Shown here piece after piece: positions 16,276 to 24,863 of a stretch of DNA of 64,000 nucleotides. A model generated the notes under the pieces. That model saw only the letters and a program-made list of their open reading frames with translations, was not told the DNA's origin and ran no database searches. Position 1 is the first letter of the stretch. Each line of letters begins with the position of its first letter. The stretch comes from Lentzea terrae (lineage in GTDB: Bacteria > Actinomycetota > Actinomycetes > Mycobacteriales > Pseudonocardiaceae), in the NCBI RefSeq assembly GCF_003265345.1, contig NZ_QFWW01000026.1:124001-188000 (forward strand). Reading direction: 5' to 3'. Position numbers and translations under genes: made by a program.

Positions 16276-17222
16276 GTGAACTCGGGGTGCGCCTCCGGGT
16301 GCGCGTCCCACCACTTGCGGTACTCGGGATTGCGGTCCAGCACCGACCGGTAGGCGTCGGCGGCGCACGCGAACACCTCGTGCGCCCGCCCCGCCACCGG
16401 CGAGTCCCGGCGCGTCGCCACGAAGATGTCCGTCATCAACGGGGTGCCGCGCAGCTTGCGGATCACGATGCCGTCGCCGGTGCGCGACGGCGCCGCCGCG
16501 AACGACACCGCACCGCTCGCGACCAGGCCGCGGGCCGTGCTCGACTCACCGGTGTGGTGGGTCAGCTTGGGCACGAACCCCGCGTCCGCGCAGGCCTGGA
16601 ACATCGTCATCCGGTTGCCCATCATCTGCGCGGTCGGCGTGACCCAGTCGTGGTCGGCGAGCTGGCAGAGGCCGATCTCGTCCTGCTCGGCCAGCGGGTC
16701 CTTGTCCGACACCGCGACGAACGCCGGTTCGCTGACCAGCTTGCGCAACTCGATGCCGGCGAGGTCGCGCGAGGGCATGCCGTCGAAGAACTCGAACAGC
16801 GCGACGTGCACGTGGCCCTGTTCCAACAGGTCCACGACCTCAGCGGACGACTGCCGCACCTCCGCCCGCACGTCGGCGTTGAGCTGCCGCAACCCCTCGA
16901 CGAGCGGCGCGAAGTACAGGATCGAGATGCAGCCGAAGTACAACGGCCCGCCGCGGTCGGTCTCTCTCGTGGTGCTGATCAGCTGAGCCATCTCGTCGAG
17001 CACGAGTCTCGCCGTGCCCAGCACACGCCGACCCAGGTCCGTTGGCACGCAACCGTTGCGCGTTCGGTCGAACAGCTGCCCGCCGACCAGCCGCTCGACG
17101 GTGCGCAGTTGGGCGGACAAGGCGGGTTGGGTCAGTCCGAGCCGCGTGGCGGCTCTGGTCACGCTGCCTTCCTCGGCGATGGTGCGTACCGCGCGGAGGT
17201 GGCGGAGCTCCAGCTCGGGCAT
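16272..17222 (-). CDS. LysR-family transcriptional regulator
   Basis: A 316-residue LTTR with the N-terminal winged helix at residues 5-60 (LRHLRAVRTIAEEGSVTRAATRLGL followed by TQPALSAQLRTVE). The C-terminal periplasmic-binding-fold effector domain runs from about 90 to 300. ATG 17222 is the natural start for this family, at MPELELRHLRA. It is divergent from a deazaflavin-type oxidoreductase gene, with a 182-nt gap that may contain its target. The effector is unknown. Confidence 0.88.
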   Translation of the reverse strand: MPELELRHLRAVRTIAEEGSVTRAATRLGLTQPALSAQLRTVERLVGGQLFDRTRNGCVPTDLGRRVLGTARLVLDEMAQLISTTRETDRGGPLYFGCISILYFAPLVEGLRQLNADVRAEVRQSSAEVVDLLEQGHVHVALFEFFDGMPSRDLAGIELRKLVSEPAFVAVSDKDPLAEQDEIGLCQLADHDWVTPTAQMMGNRMTMFQACADAGFVPKLTHHTGESSTARGLVASGAVSFAAAPSRTGDGIVIRKLRGTPLMTDIFVATRRDSPVAGRAHEVFACAADAYRSVLDRNPEYRKWWDAHPEAHPEFT

Positions 17223-17351
17223 AAAGACCTTGTATCCCCGTTCTGAATGCGCCGCCACCCTTCGATCGGGGCATAGTGACTTCGATCGATCTTCCGGCCC
17301 GGCGCTTGCGGCAGCGCAACGGGTCCGGTGCGGGAGGGTGCGCACCCCTTC

Positions 17352-17403
17352 GGTTCGACGCTGCTGCCGCGCACCCTGCGCTCCGCGGCAGTAGCGTCGA
17401 ACC
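17352..17403 (+). repeat. 20-bp near-perfect inverted repeat directly before a start codon
   Basis: Two 20-bp arms (17352-17371, beginning GGTTCGACGC, and 17384-17403, ending GCGTCGAACC) pair with a single G-T type mismatch around a 12-nt loop. The right arm ends one base before ATG 17405. As RNA it would form a very stable hairpin that leaves no room for a ribosome site. As DNA it could be an operator. Its role is unknown. Confidence 0.75.
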
Positions 17404-17404
17404 C

Positions 17405-17836
17405 ATGGCGGTGAAGGACTCTCCCACTGGCTGGGTGAACGCGCACATTCAGAAGTACGTCGAGACCGATGGCGCCGAGGGCCACGAGTGGCGGCCGGGC
17501 GTGCACACGTTGCTGCTGACCACCAAGGGGCGCAAGAGCGGCGAGCTGCGGCGCACCGCGCTCATCTACCAGCCCGACGGCGACGACTACGTGATCGTGG
17601 CGTCGCAGGGCGGCAAGCCGACACACCCGGCGTGGTACCTCAACCTGTCTGAGGAGCCCGTGGTGGACGTGCAGGTCGCGGCCGACAAGTTCCAGGCGCG
17701 CGCTCGCACAGCCGGCCCCGACGAGCGGGACCGGCTGTGGAAGCTGATGAACGAGGTCTGGCCGGCCTACTCCGACTACCAGCAGAAGACGGATCGCGAG
17801 ATTCCCGTGGTGGTCTTGGAGCCGATCAGGGGATGA
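17405..17836 (+). CDS. Deazaflavin (F420)-type nitroreductase family protein (DUF385)
   Basis: The 143-residue protein matches the Ddn/DUF385 split-barrel family: VHTLLLTTKGRKSGELRRTALIY, then DYVIVASQGGKPTHPAWYLNL, then a C-terminal helix with WKLMNEVWPAYSDYQ. These proteins bind F420 and reduce quinones, nitro compounds or other substrates; actinobacteria typically encode many. There is no Shine-Dalgarno because a large inverted repeat ends just before the ATG, so the message may be leaderless or structurally regulated. Its 3' end overlaps the convergent GNAT-PhzF gene by 11 nt. The divergent LysR gene may regulate it. Confidence 0.88.
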   Translation: MAVKDSPTGWVNAHIQKYVETDGAEGHEWRPGVHTLLLTTKGRKSGELRRTALIYQPDGDDYVIVASQGGKPTHPAWYLNLSEEPVVDVQVAADKFQARARTAGPDERDRLWKLMNEVWPAYSDYQQKTDREIPVVVLEPIRG

Positions 17837-19100
17837 CCACAGCGGCACCGGTCACGCGCACGCGGCGATCCTCGCTCGTGGCGTCGACTTCGAGCCGTGA
17901 CGGCCTGCCCATGTCCTCGCCCTGGCTGATGACGAACCGTTGCGGCCCTTCGAGGTCGCGCAGGTAACCACCGAACGCGGCGGCGGCAGCACCCGTCGCC
18001 GCGTCCTCCACCACGCCACCGACGGGGAACGGGTCGCGGGCGTGCACGAGATCCGCGGACTCGCGCCACCACAGGTGCACCGTCGTCAGGTCGTGCGCCA
18101 GCATCAGGTCGCGCAACGCGTCGAAGTCGTAGTCCAGCTGCGCGAGCTGCTCGCGGTCCTTCAGTCCGATCAGCAGGTGCCGCGCGCCACCGAAGCCGAC
18201 GTGCACCGGAGCGTCGCCGATCTCCTTGTACCGCAACGCTTCCAATGCCTGCTGAACCAGCTCCGGCGAGGCCTCGGACGTGCTGGTCGGCACGCTGGTC
18301 AACGTCGCCGTGCCCGCCGCGGTCTCGATGGTGATCTCACCGGCCGGTGTGTGGAACGTCAGCGGTCCGTCGCCGATCCGTTCGGCCAGCGCGACCGACG
18401 TGGCGATGGTCGCGTGGCCGCAGAACGGCACCTCCGCCTTGGGGCTGAAGTACCGGACGTCGAACTCGCGCCCTCCGCGCGGCAGGACGAACGCCGTCTC
18501 GGAGTAGCCCACCTTCGCGGCGATGACGAGCATCTCGTCGTCGGACAGGCCGGTCGCGTCGAGCACGACACCCGCCGGGTTGCCGCCGGCCGGATCCTTC
18601 GTGAAGGCGCTGTAGCGCAGAACGCCCTGATCGGTCATGCCCACTCCCAATGCGTAGCCGTGCTGCAGTCTGCCGAAAATGTACTTGCTGGTGACATAAC
18701 GAAGTCCGGCCTTCTCGAGCACCCGCCCGGACGCGATGTTCTCCGCGTCGTGGCCGGCGAACACGCGCGGTCGCAACGACAACGCCCGGTCCCGCAGCTC
18801 GCAGGCGATCCGGGAGGCGAGGCCGCGGCCCCAGTGCTCGGGGTCGACCCAGTATCCGATCTCGATCTCGTCGGGACCGCGGTGCGCCAGCTGCGCCAGC
18901 CCGACGACGACCCCGTCCTCGATGACGAGGTGCAGGCCAAAACCGTGTTCGTTCCAGTGCTGCAACGCCTGCTCGTGCCGTTCGGCCACGTACTCGGGCG
19001 CCCAGGGCTTCCCGTTGCCGACGTACCTGGTCATCCGGGGATCGGTCGCCCAGCGCAGCATGTGTTCGAAGTGCTCGTCTCCCCAACGCACGAGTTCCAT
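17826..19100 (-). CDS. GNAT acetyltransferase - PhzF-family isomerase fusion
   Basis: One uninterrupted frame of 424 residues joins two complete domains. Residues 1-150 are a GNAT of the RimJ-like type (YWVDPEHWGRGLASRIACELR, then NIASGRVLEKAGLRYVTSKY). Residues 155-424 are a PhzF-like isomerase with the catalytic glutamate in GYSETAFVLP near residue 205 and the second half-site PFCGHATIATSVAL / DAATGAAAAAFGGYL. PhzF proteins catalyse epimerase/isomerase steps, for example in phenazine synthesis, but no phenazine genes are nearby. An internal ATG (18638) with GGGAG upstream could also yield PhzF alone. The linker is very short. Confidence 0.8.
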   Translation of the reverse strand: MELVRWGDEHFEHMLRWATDPRMTRYVGNGKPWAPEYVAERHEQALQHWNEHGFGLHLVIEDGVVVGLAQLAHRGPDEIEIGYWVDPEHWGRGLASRIACELRDRALSLRPRVFAGHDAENIASGRVLEKAGLRYVTSKYIFGRLQHGYALGVGMTDQGVLRYSAFTKDPAGGNPAGVVLDATGLSDDEMLVIAAKVGYSETAFVLPRGGREFDVRYFSPKAEVPFCGHATIATSVALAERIGDGPLTFHTPAGEITIETAAGTATLTSVPTSTSEASPELVQQALEALRYKEIGDAPVHVGFGGARHLLIGLKDREQLAQLDYDFDALRDLMLAHDLTTVHLWWRESADLVHARDPFPVGGVVEDAATGAAAAAFGGYLRDLEGPQRFVISQGEDMGRPSRLEVDATSEDRRVRVTGAAVVIP

Positions 19101-19115
19101 GGAACCAATCGTGCC

Positions 19116-20510
19116 TCAGTAAAGCTGGGGAAGAAGTCCTTCGCACGTGCGGACCACGACCTCGGCGGCCCGGCGCTGGTCGTTCGGCGCGTGCACGTCG
19201 GCGGCCTGCGCCTGCCACCGCACCAGCGCGTCGAGCAGCGCCTCCCGTTGCTCGTGCGGGTCGGCCTCGTAGTCGAAACCCAGACGTGCCAACGAGGTCG
19301 TGCCCTCCGCGCCGATCAGTCGCAGCGCCTCGGTCTGCAGGTCGGCCGGCAGTTTCGTGCGCCCGCCCTGCAGCGCCGCCACCAGCCGCAGCTCGCGGAA
19401 GTCGTGCGCGGAAGCGACGACGCGTTCCAGGTCGGCCATCAGCTTGCGGGCGTTCTGCCGCGGCTCCATCCGGAACAGCACGTCGAGCGCCAGCAGCGCC
19501 GACCTGGCCTTCAGCACTTCCCGCCGCTCGGTGAAGTGGATCGCGATCGAGTCGCGCAGCTCGCCGAGGCCGCTGCGCTGCACCAGCTGGCCGGTCAGCT
19601 TGACCTGCGTGTCGAAGCCCTGCCGGATCAACGCGGTGATCAGCCGGACGCCGAAGATCCCGAACCGCTCCAGCAACGCCTGCCGCACCGCGGGTTCCAT
19701 CGACAGCGGGAACTGCTCACCGACGAACCGGTCCGCCGACAGCAGGTGGTCTTCGAGCTCTTCTCGGCCGAGTGACGCCAGGGTCCGCAGCGCCGTGAAC
19801 TCGTCCTCCCGCAACGTCTTCGCGGCCACCGCCAGCAGCCCGGCGACCGAGACCACGTTCTGGCACAACGGTTGCACGGCGACGTCGCGGCGGTAGCGGC
19901 GGGCGATCTGCTTGGCCGACGACAACGCGTCGATCCGTCCCGCGCCGATCTCGTCGGCACGGGCGAGGACCGCGACCGTGTGCACGTTGGCGACCCTGGC
20001 GATCGGGTGATCGTTGGCGGCCTGCAGGAACTTCAGGTCGTCGTCCTGCACGTGCCGCATCAGGTACAGCAACGCGTCGGCCTCGCCGAGGACCTGCTCC
20101 GGCGTGGCCTCGGACGGGGTGTCGATCAGCACGATGTCCCGCAACGTCCGCGCGGGCCACTCGACGACCACGCGGTCGGCGCGGTCGAACTGGCCGATCT
20201 CGACGTGGTTCCTGCTACCGCGCCTGCCCACCGCGACCTCGTGCGGCCGGCCGGGTCCGGAGAACACGTGGGCTCGCGCCTCGGTGCCACCCCGGTACCA
20301 GACGAAGGAGTTCAGCGGTACGAACTCGTCACCGATCAACGCGTTGACCACAGTGGACTTGCCGATGCGGGCTCGGCCGGCCACCGCGACCCGCACGGGT
20401 TCGGTGTAGCGCTCGATGTGAGAGCGCAACCACCCGGTGGCGCGCGGGCTGTCGCGGTAGACGGCCAGTGCTTCCTGCAGCATCGACCAGACGACTCGGT
20501 CCAAGGTCAC
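19116..20510 (-). CDS. iniC: IniC-like dynamin-family GTPase
   Basis: A 464-residue GTPase. It has a P-loop near residues 45-53 (AGRARIGKSTVV), a G3 motif IDTPSEATPEQV and a weak G4 (VLARADEIG instead of TKxD). A helical stalk follows, without transmembrane segments. It starts at GTG inside the stop of the IniA-like gene (GTGA overlap), the same arrangement as mycobacterial iniA-iniC. Bacterial dynamin-like pairs of this type act on membranes. In mycobacteria iniBAC is induced by cell-wall inhibitors such as isoniazid and ethambutol. Orthology is inferred from pair order and motif content. Confidence 0.8.
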   Translation of the reverse strand: MTLDRVVWSMLQEALAVYRDSPRATGWLRSHIERYTEPVRVAVAGRARIGKSTVVNALIGDEFVPLNSFVWYRGGTEARAHVFSGPGRPHEVAVGRRGSRNHVEIGQFDRADRVVVEWPARTLRDIVLIDTPSEATPEQVLGEADALLYLMRHVQDDDLKFLQAANDHPIARVANVHTVAVLARADEIGAGRIDALSSAKQIARRYRRDVAVQPLCQNVVSVAGLLAVAAKTLREDEFTALRTLASLGREELEDHLLSADRFVGEQFPLSMEPAVRQALLERFGIFGVRLITALIRQGFDTQVKLTGQLVQRSGLGELRDSIAIHFTERREVLKARSALLALDVLFRMEPRQNARKLMADLERVVASAHDFRELRLVAALQGGRTKLPADLQTEALRLIGAEGTTSLARLGFDYEADPHEQREALLDALVRWQAQAADVHAPNDQRRAAEVVVRTCEGLLPQLY

Positions 20511-22324
20511 GCGGTGAGCTCCATCGCCGGACCGCCGAGCTGCTGCACCCGCTTGTAGAGCGTGACCAGCTTGTCCAGCTCCTTGCGACCTTCGCGCAGC
20601 CGGCGCTCGCGCTCGGTCTGGTCGTCCTGCACCGCGCGCTTGGCGCTGCGGGCCGACTCGAGCAACGTCTCCTGCAGCTCCTCGGCCAGCGTGCTGAAGT
20701 GGTTGCGCAGCGAGCGCTGGATGTGCCGGGCGGAGTCGCGGACGTCCTTGGAGAACTTCACGAAGAAGTCGTCGACGTGCCGTTGCGCGGCGGCCTTGGC
20801 GGCGGCCTGACGGCGCTTCAGTCGTTGGTCGCTCTCGTCCAGAATGGACTTGCCGCCGAACAGGGCGCCGGCGCCGAGCGAGATCACGTTGATCAGCGGC
20901 ATGCCGGCGAGCGAGGTGACCAGACCGAACATCAGCACGCCGCCGTACGAGCCGCGCAGACCGGTGAACAGCTTCTGCGAGATCGAGAACGGCTCGATCT
21001 TCGGCTTCTCCAGCTTGCTCACCGGCTCCAGCAGGTCGTCCGGCAGCACCGAACCGGGGATCAGGTCCTCCCGGTAGACCGGGAAGTTCTTGGCGACCTT
21101 CGCGGCCACCCACTCCGCGCGTTCCATCAGCCAGGCGAAGTTCGTGGTGGCGGCCTCGTTGAGGTTGTCCTCCAGCCACTGCTCGAACTTGTCCCAGCCG
21201 ATCGCGGGATCGGCCTCGTCGTAGGTCTTGTCGACCTCGCGGAGGATCTTGCGCGTGCGGTCGCGCAGGTCGTACTCGACGTCGGAGATCAGGTCGGCCA
21301 TCTCGTCGTTGAGCACGTTCTGCCAACGGGCGGAGCGGCGGCGCAGTTCGTCGACGCGGCGCTGGGCTTCCTGCAGCGTCGAGATCGTGGCGACCGTGCG
21401 GGACGAGTCGTGCGCCGTCAGCTCTTCGCGCAACGGCGTGACGAGCTGGGTGAGGGCGGACGAGGCCACCACCGCGACGGCGCGGCGGGCCAGGAGGTCC
21501 GCTGAAGCAACGATGTCGCGCTGCACGCACGCCAGCAGTTCGGGGAAGCCGGACTCGGTGTTGAGCCGCTGGTCGCCGGTCTTCGCAGCGCGCAGGCGGA
21601 GCGCGGAGGACACCGGGATGAGCTTGGCCGGGACGCCGGCGCGGGCGAGCAGGGCCTTGTTGCGCTCGACGACGTTGCGCCAGCTCGGCACCAGGTCGAT
21701 CTTGGTGACGACCACGGTGACGTTCGGGCAGGCCTCCATGACCTTCTTGAGCAGCGTCATCTCCGCCGCGGTCAGCTCGCCGGTGGCGTCGGAGACCAGC
21801 AGCACGGCGTCGGCCTGCATCAGCGTCGCGAACGTGCTGGCGGTGTGCGCTGATCGGGTGTCACCCACTCCGGGGGTGTCGATCAGGACCAGGCCGCTGT
21901 CGAGCAACGCGCGCGGAATGCCGATCTCGGCCCGCACGACGTGCTGCGACTGGGCGGTGGCCTGCTTCGTGACCTGCTCGATCGGGACGGCGATGCGCTC
22001 GGTCGGCGTGTGGAAGATCGACCCGCGGGCCGAGGCGTTGCGGACCAGCGCCGCCGACGGGGTGTCCGCGTGCTGGACGAACGTGGGCACGGTCGTCGTG
22101 ATGTCGTCGCCCACCGCGCAGACGGGCGCGTTGAGCAGCGCGTTGACGAGCTGACTCTTGCCCTGCTTGGACTCGCCGACGACGAGCACGCGCAGCTTGG
22201 GGTCGAGTTGCTGAGCTCGCTTCTCCCGCAGCCGGGCCTCCAGATCGGGCCTCCGGTGCGTGACGCAGGCTCCGATCGTCTCGTCGAGCACATCGAGCCA
22301 GGGCGGTGCCATCACCTGACTCAT
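20507..22324 (-). CDS. iniA: IniA-like membrane-associated dynamin-family GTPase
   Basis: The 605-residue protein has P-loop VVGESKQGKSQLVNALL (about 48-64), G3 IDTPGVGDT and G4 VVTKIDLVP. A long helical stalk includes a hydrophobic hairpin near residues 440-475 (GGVLMFGLVTSLAGMPLI, then VISLGAGALFGG) that should insert in the membrane, and a coiled C-terminus rich in Arg/Glu. This is the dynamin-like layout of mycobacterial IniA, which mediates membrane remodelling or fission. It is followed, with a 4-nt overlap, by the IniC-like GTPase and preceded by the IniB-like gene. A hairpin terminator separates it from iniB, so it may also have its own promoter in 22325-22460. Confidence 0.85.
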   Translation of the reverse strand: MSQVMAPPWLDVLDETIGACVTHRRPDLEARLREKRAQQLDPKLRVLVVGESKQGKSQLVNALLNAPVCAVGDDITTTVPTFVQHADTPSAALVRNASARGSIFHTPTERIAVPIEQVTKQATAQSQHVVRAEIGIPRALLDSGLVLIDTPGVGDTRSAHTASTFATLMQADAVLLVSDATGELTAAEMTLLKKVMEACPNVTVVVTKIDLVPSWRNVVERNKALLARAGVPAKLIPVSSALRLRAAKTGDQRLNTESGFPELLACVQRDIVASADLLARRAVAVVASSALTQLVTPLREELTAHDSSRTVATISTLQEAQRRVDELRRRSARWQNVLNDEMADLISDVEYDLRDRTRKILREVDKTYDEADPAIGWDKFEQWLEDNLNEAATTNFAWLMERAEWVAAKVAKNFPVYREDLIPGSVLPDDLLEPVSKLEKPKIEPFSISQKLFTGLRGSYGGVLMFGLVTSLAGMPLINVISLGAGALFGGKSILDESDQRLKRRQAAAKAAAQRHVDDFFVKFSKDVRDSARHIQRSLRNHFSTLAEELQETLLESARSAKRAVQDDQTERERRLREGRKELDKLVTLYKRVQQLGGPAMELTA

Positions 22325-22460
22325 AGTGCCGTGTTCACCCCCTTGGGTGAAAGCCTCGAACGCAAGACCGGTTCAGTTCGGGTGAGACCGGGCTGCTCGC
22401 AGAGGGCGGTGATGTTGCTCACCAGGCGAACCGGGGTGACCGTTTTGCCTGGTAGACGCC

Positions 22461-22494
22461 GAACCGGCCCTGTCAGCTGCGACAGGGCCGGTTC
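22461..22494 (-). terminator. Strong hairpin between the iniB-like and iniA-like genes
   Basis: A perfect 14-bp stem (GAACCGGCCCTGTC / GACAGGGCCGGTTC) with an AGCTGC loop begins 17 nt beyond the iniB-like stop on the minus strand. It lies within the putative operon and could lower expression of the two GTPases relative to IniB, or separate the units completely. No clear T-run follows. Confidence 0.7.
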
Positions 22495-22511
22495 GCGATC
22501 GGTCAGGTGGC

Positions 22512-23420
22512 TCAGCCGAGCAGGCCGCCCAGGTCCAGGCCGTCGCCGACGACCGGCACGTTGTGCGCGACGTCGGTGACGTTGCCGAGCACGTTGCCGA
22601 CACCGGCGGTGTCGCCCACCAGGCCGGTCGCGGTGTTCGCGACGCCGGTGGCGGTGTCGACGACACCGGACGCGGTGTGCTGGACGGCGCCCACGGTGTC
22701 GGTGGTGTTCGCGATCACGTTGCCGCTGGTCAGGTCGTGCAGGCCGGAGACGTTGAGCGCGCCGAGGTTGGCGTCGGCGCCACCGAGCACGCCCAGCGCG
22801 TCGTGGGTCAGGCCGCCCACGCCACCCAGGTGGCCGAGGAGGCCGTCGGCACCGGGAACAGCCGAGGTGGCGGTGGCCAGCGTGCCGTCGACGGTCGCGG
22901 TCGCGGTGTCGGCCACGTCGAGCGCGGTGCCGGTGACCGGGGAGGCGGTCTGGTCGAGGACCGAGGTCACGTCGCCGACGGCGGAGAAGTCGCCGCCGAG
23001 GCCGAGGCCGGCCGAGGTGAACTCACCCAGGGTCTTGTTGGCGGCGATCAGGTTCAGGCCGGTCTCGTCAGCCGCGAGCACGCCGGCGGACGACGTCTGG
23101 ATGTCGCTGAGGTTCAGGCCCGACGAGGTCAGCTGAGACGCGACCGCCTGCAGCTGGCTGATGGCGCCGAGCGGGCCCTGAGCGAGCAGGTCGTCCGCCG
23201 GCAGGTCCAGGTTGAGGCTGTCGACGGCGGGCAGGCCGTCCACCGCGGGAACCAGGTCGAGCACCAGCGGGATGACTTCCTGCACGTCGACGGCGGTGAT
23301 GTCGGCCAGGCCAGCCTGCTCCAGAGTGCCCTGGGCGTCGGTCGCGAACGCGGCCTTCAGCGCCGGGTCGCTGAGGAGGTTGAGCACGAAGTCGTGGAGG
23401 GTGCTGGTCGACTCGATCAT
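22512..23420 (-). CDS. iniB: IniB-like protein with low-complexity C-terminus
   Basis: The 302-residue protein has an N-terminal helical domain (residues 5-60: LHDFVLNLLSDPALKAAFAT, then AGLADITAVDVQEVIPLVLD) that matches the IniB N-terminal domain. A long region of repeated Val/Asp/Thr/Gly/Ala segments follows (for example GVVDTATGVANTATGLVGDT), ending LDLGGLLG. Mycobacterial IniB is a glycine-rich, possibly wall-associated protein of the isoniazid-inducible operon. No signal peptide is visible. The start ATG 23420 follows AGGAG. It is the first gene on the minus strand of a divergent region facing the Hsp70-like and MalT-like regulator genes. Confidence 0.82.
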   Translation of the reverse strand: MIESTSTLHDFVLNLLSDPALKAAFATDAQGTLEQAGLADITAVDVQEVIPLVLDLVPAVDGLPAVDSLNLDLPADDLLAQGPLGAISQLQAVASQLTSSGLNLSDIQTSSAGVLAADETGLNLIAANKTLGEFTSAGLGLGGDFSAVGDVTSVLDQTASPVTGTALDVADTATATVDGTLATATSAVPGADGLLGHLGGVGGLTHDALGVLGGADANLGALNVSGLHDLTSGNVIANTTDTVGAVQHTASGVVDTATGVANTATGLVGDTAGVGNVLGNVTDVAHNVPVVGDGLDLGGLLG

Positions 23421-23502
23421 CTGTAGGACTCTTCTCCTGTTGACGCACGTATCAATTGGGGTGTGTGCCGGAAAGCTATGAGAGCGGGCCCACCCCCAAC
23501 AT

Positions 23503-23575
23503 CGGGGATCACTCCCAGTAGATCCCCGTTCCCCAATGGGGTGACGCTCGTTAAGCCCCTAGGGGATTAGGGGCA
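23503..23575. promoter_or_regulatory. Cluster of GGGG/CCCC dyads in the divergent ini-like promoter region
   Basis: Three dyads sit together. CGGGGATC - 10 nt - GATCCCCG spans 23503-23528. CCCC-AAT-GGGG spans 23531-23541. CCCCTAGGGG spans 23556-23565, with another TAGGGGC just after. They occupy most of the gap between the IniB-like start (23420) and the Hsp70-like start (23643). This is where the neighbouring MalT/LuxR-type regulator would be expected to bind. Assignment to that regulator is inference. Confidence 0.5.
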
Positions 23576-23642
23576 CCGCTTGAGCGCCTCTCGTTCACCC
23601 GTGTAGGTACTGGTCGCTGCTGCGAACAGGTGAGGAAGAGAC

Positions 23643-24863
23643 TTGGCGTACGTACTCGGAGTCGATGTGGGGACCACCCGCACGACTGCTGCCGTGTGCC
23701 GTCTCGACGGTGGCCGGGATGCCGAGATAGCCCTGGTCGTGCCGTCGTTTCTGCAGCTCACGGATGCCGGCACGTTCTCGGTGGGGGAGTTCGGCACACC
23801 AGGCTGGACGGCTACCGGCTTCGCCCGCAGAGTCGGTGACGCGGTGCCGTTCTCGCTGGGCCCGGAGACGTGCTCGGCCGAGGAGCTCACCGCGTTGCTG
23901 ATCATGTGGGTCGTCGGCGAGGTGGTCGCCCGAGAGGGTGAACAGCCCCGTCACCTGGCAGTCACTCACCCGGCCGGGTGGGGCCCCTATCGGCGTGGTC
24001 AGCTGCACGCGGCGTTGCGGGCGGTCGGGGTCCACGAGGTGACGCTCGTGCCGGAGCCCCTCGCGGCCGCCGAGAACCACGCCGTGCGCTCACGGGTGGT
24101 GCCGGACTCGTCGTTGGCCGTGTTCTCGCTCGGCAGCCACGCGTTCTCCGCGTCGGTCGTGCGGCGTTCGCAGCACCGGACCTTCGAGCTGCTCAACCAC
24201 GTCGAGGGCGTCGACCACCACACCGGCGCCGACTTCGACGACCTGCTGGCCGCCCTGGTGCGCGGCCGGCTCGGCAAGGACGGTGTCGTGTCGGTCGCCG
24301 AGTGCGAAGCGGCGAAGCGGGCGTTCGGGCCGTCGGTCGTGATCAGCGGCGTCGAGATCACCCGCGACGAGTTCGTCGAGGAGATCCGGCCGTCCGTGGA
24401 CCACCTGGTGAGCACCTTCGTCCGTGCGGTGGGCGCGGTTCAGCCCGATGCGGTGCTGCTGGTCGGTGGCGGCTGCCGGATGCCGGTGATCGGCGACGCG
24501 CTGTCCGCCGCGGTCGACTGCCGGGTACTGGCCGAGGTCGCGCCGGAGCACTCGGTCGCGAAGGGCGCCGCGGTGGCCGCACGGCTGGTCGTGCTGGGTC
24601 CCGAAGCCGAGCCGGAACCGTTCGACACTTCGGTTCTGGTGCACACCCGCGAGGCGTCGTTGCGGTTCCCCGTCGGTGAGGTCGTGCAGGCCGACGACGA
24701 GGAGTTCACCGCCCCACCGCCCCGCCCGCCGGTGGACCTGTCGCCGCTGGAGCTGCCCCCGCGCCGGGTGAAGCGCATGGCGAGCGCGCTGAAACCCGTC
24801 GGCCGCCGGTCCGGCTCCCGATCTGACAAGTCCGACAAACACGATGATGAGGACGGCCGTTGA
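23643..24863 (+). CDS. Hsp70-family actin-fold ATPase without a substrate-binding domain
   Basis: The 406-residue protein has the actin/Hsp70 nucleotide-binding fold: phosphate-1 loop VLGVDVGTTRTTAAVCRLD at the N-terminus, HPAGWGPYRRGQL and LVPEPLAAAENHA in the middle, and the adenosine motif VLLVGGGCRMPVIGDAL near residue 275. It stops shortly after this fold. Instead of a peptide-binding domain it has a 70-residue proline-rich then basic/charged tail (SRSDKSDKHDDEDGR). A TTG start at 23643 follows AGGAAG. It is coupled to the regulator gene by a 4-nt overlap. A sensory or scaffolding function for the ini-like system is likelier than general chaperoning (inference). Confidence 0.85.
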   Translation: MAYVLGVDVGTTRTTAAVCRLDGGRDAEIALVVPSFLQLTDAGTFSVGEFGTPGWTATGFARRVGDAVPFSLGPETCSAEELTALLIMWVVGEVVAREGEQPRHLAVTHPAGWGPYRRGQLHAALRAVGVHEVTLVPEPLAAAENHAVRSRVVPDSSLAVFSLGSHAFSASVVRRSQHRTFELLNHVEGVDHHTGADFDDLLAALVRGRLGKDGVVSVAECEAAKRAFGPSVVISGVEITRDEFVEEIRPSVDHLVSTFVRAVGAVQPDAVLLVGGGCRMPVIGDALSAAVDCRVLAEVAPEHSVAKGAAVAARLVVLGPEAEPEPFDTSVLVHTREASLRFPVGEVVQADDEEFTAPPPRPPVDLSPLELPPRRVKRMASALKPVGRRSGSRSDKSDKHDDEDGR

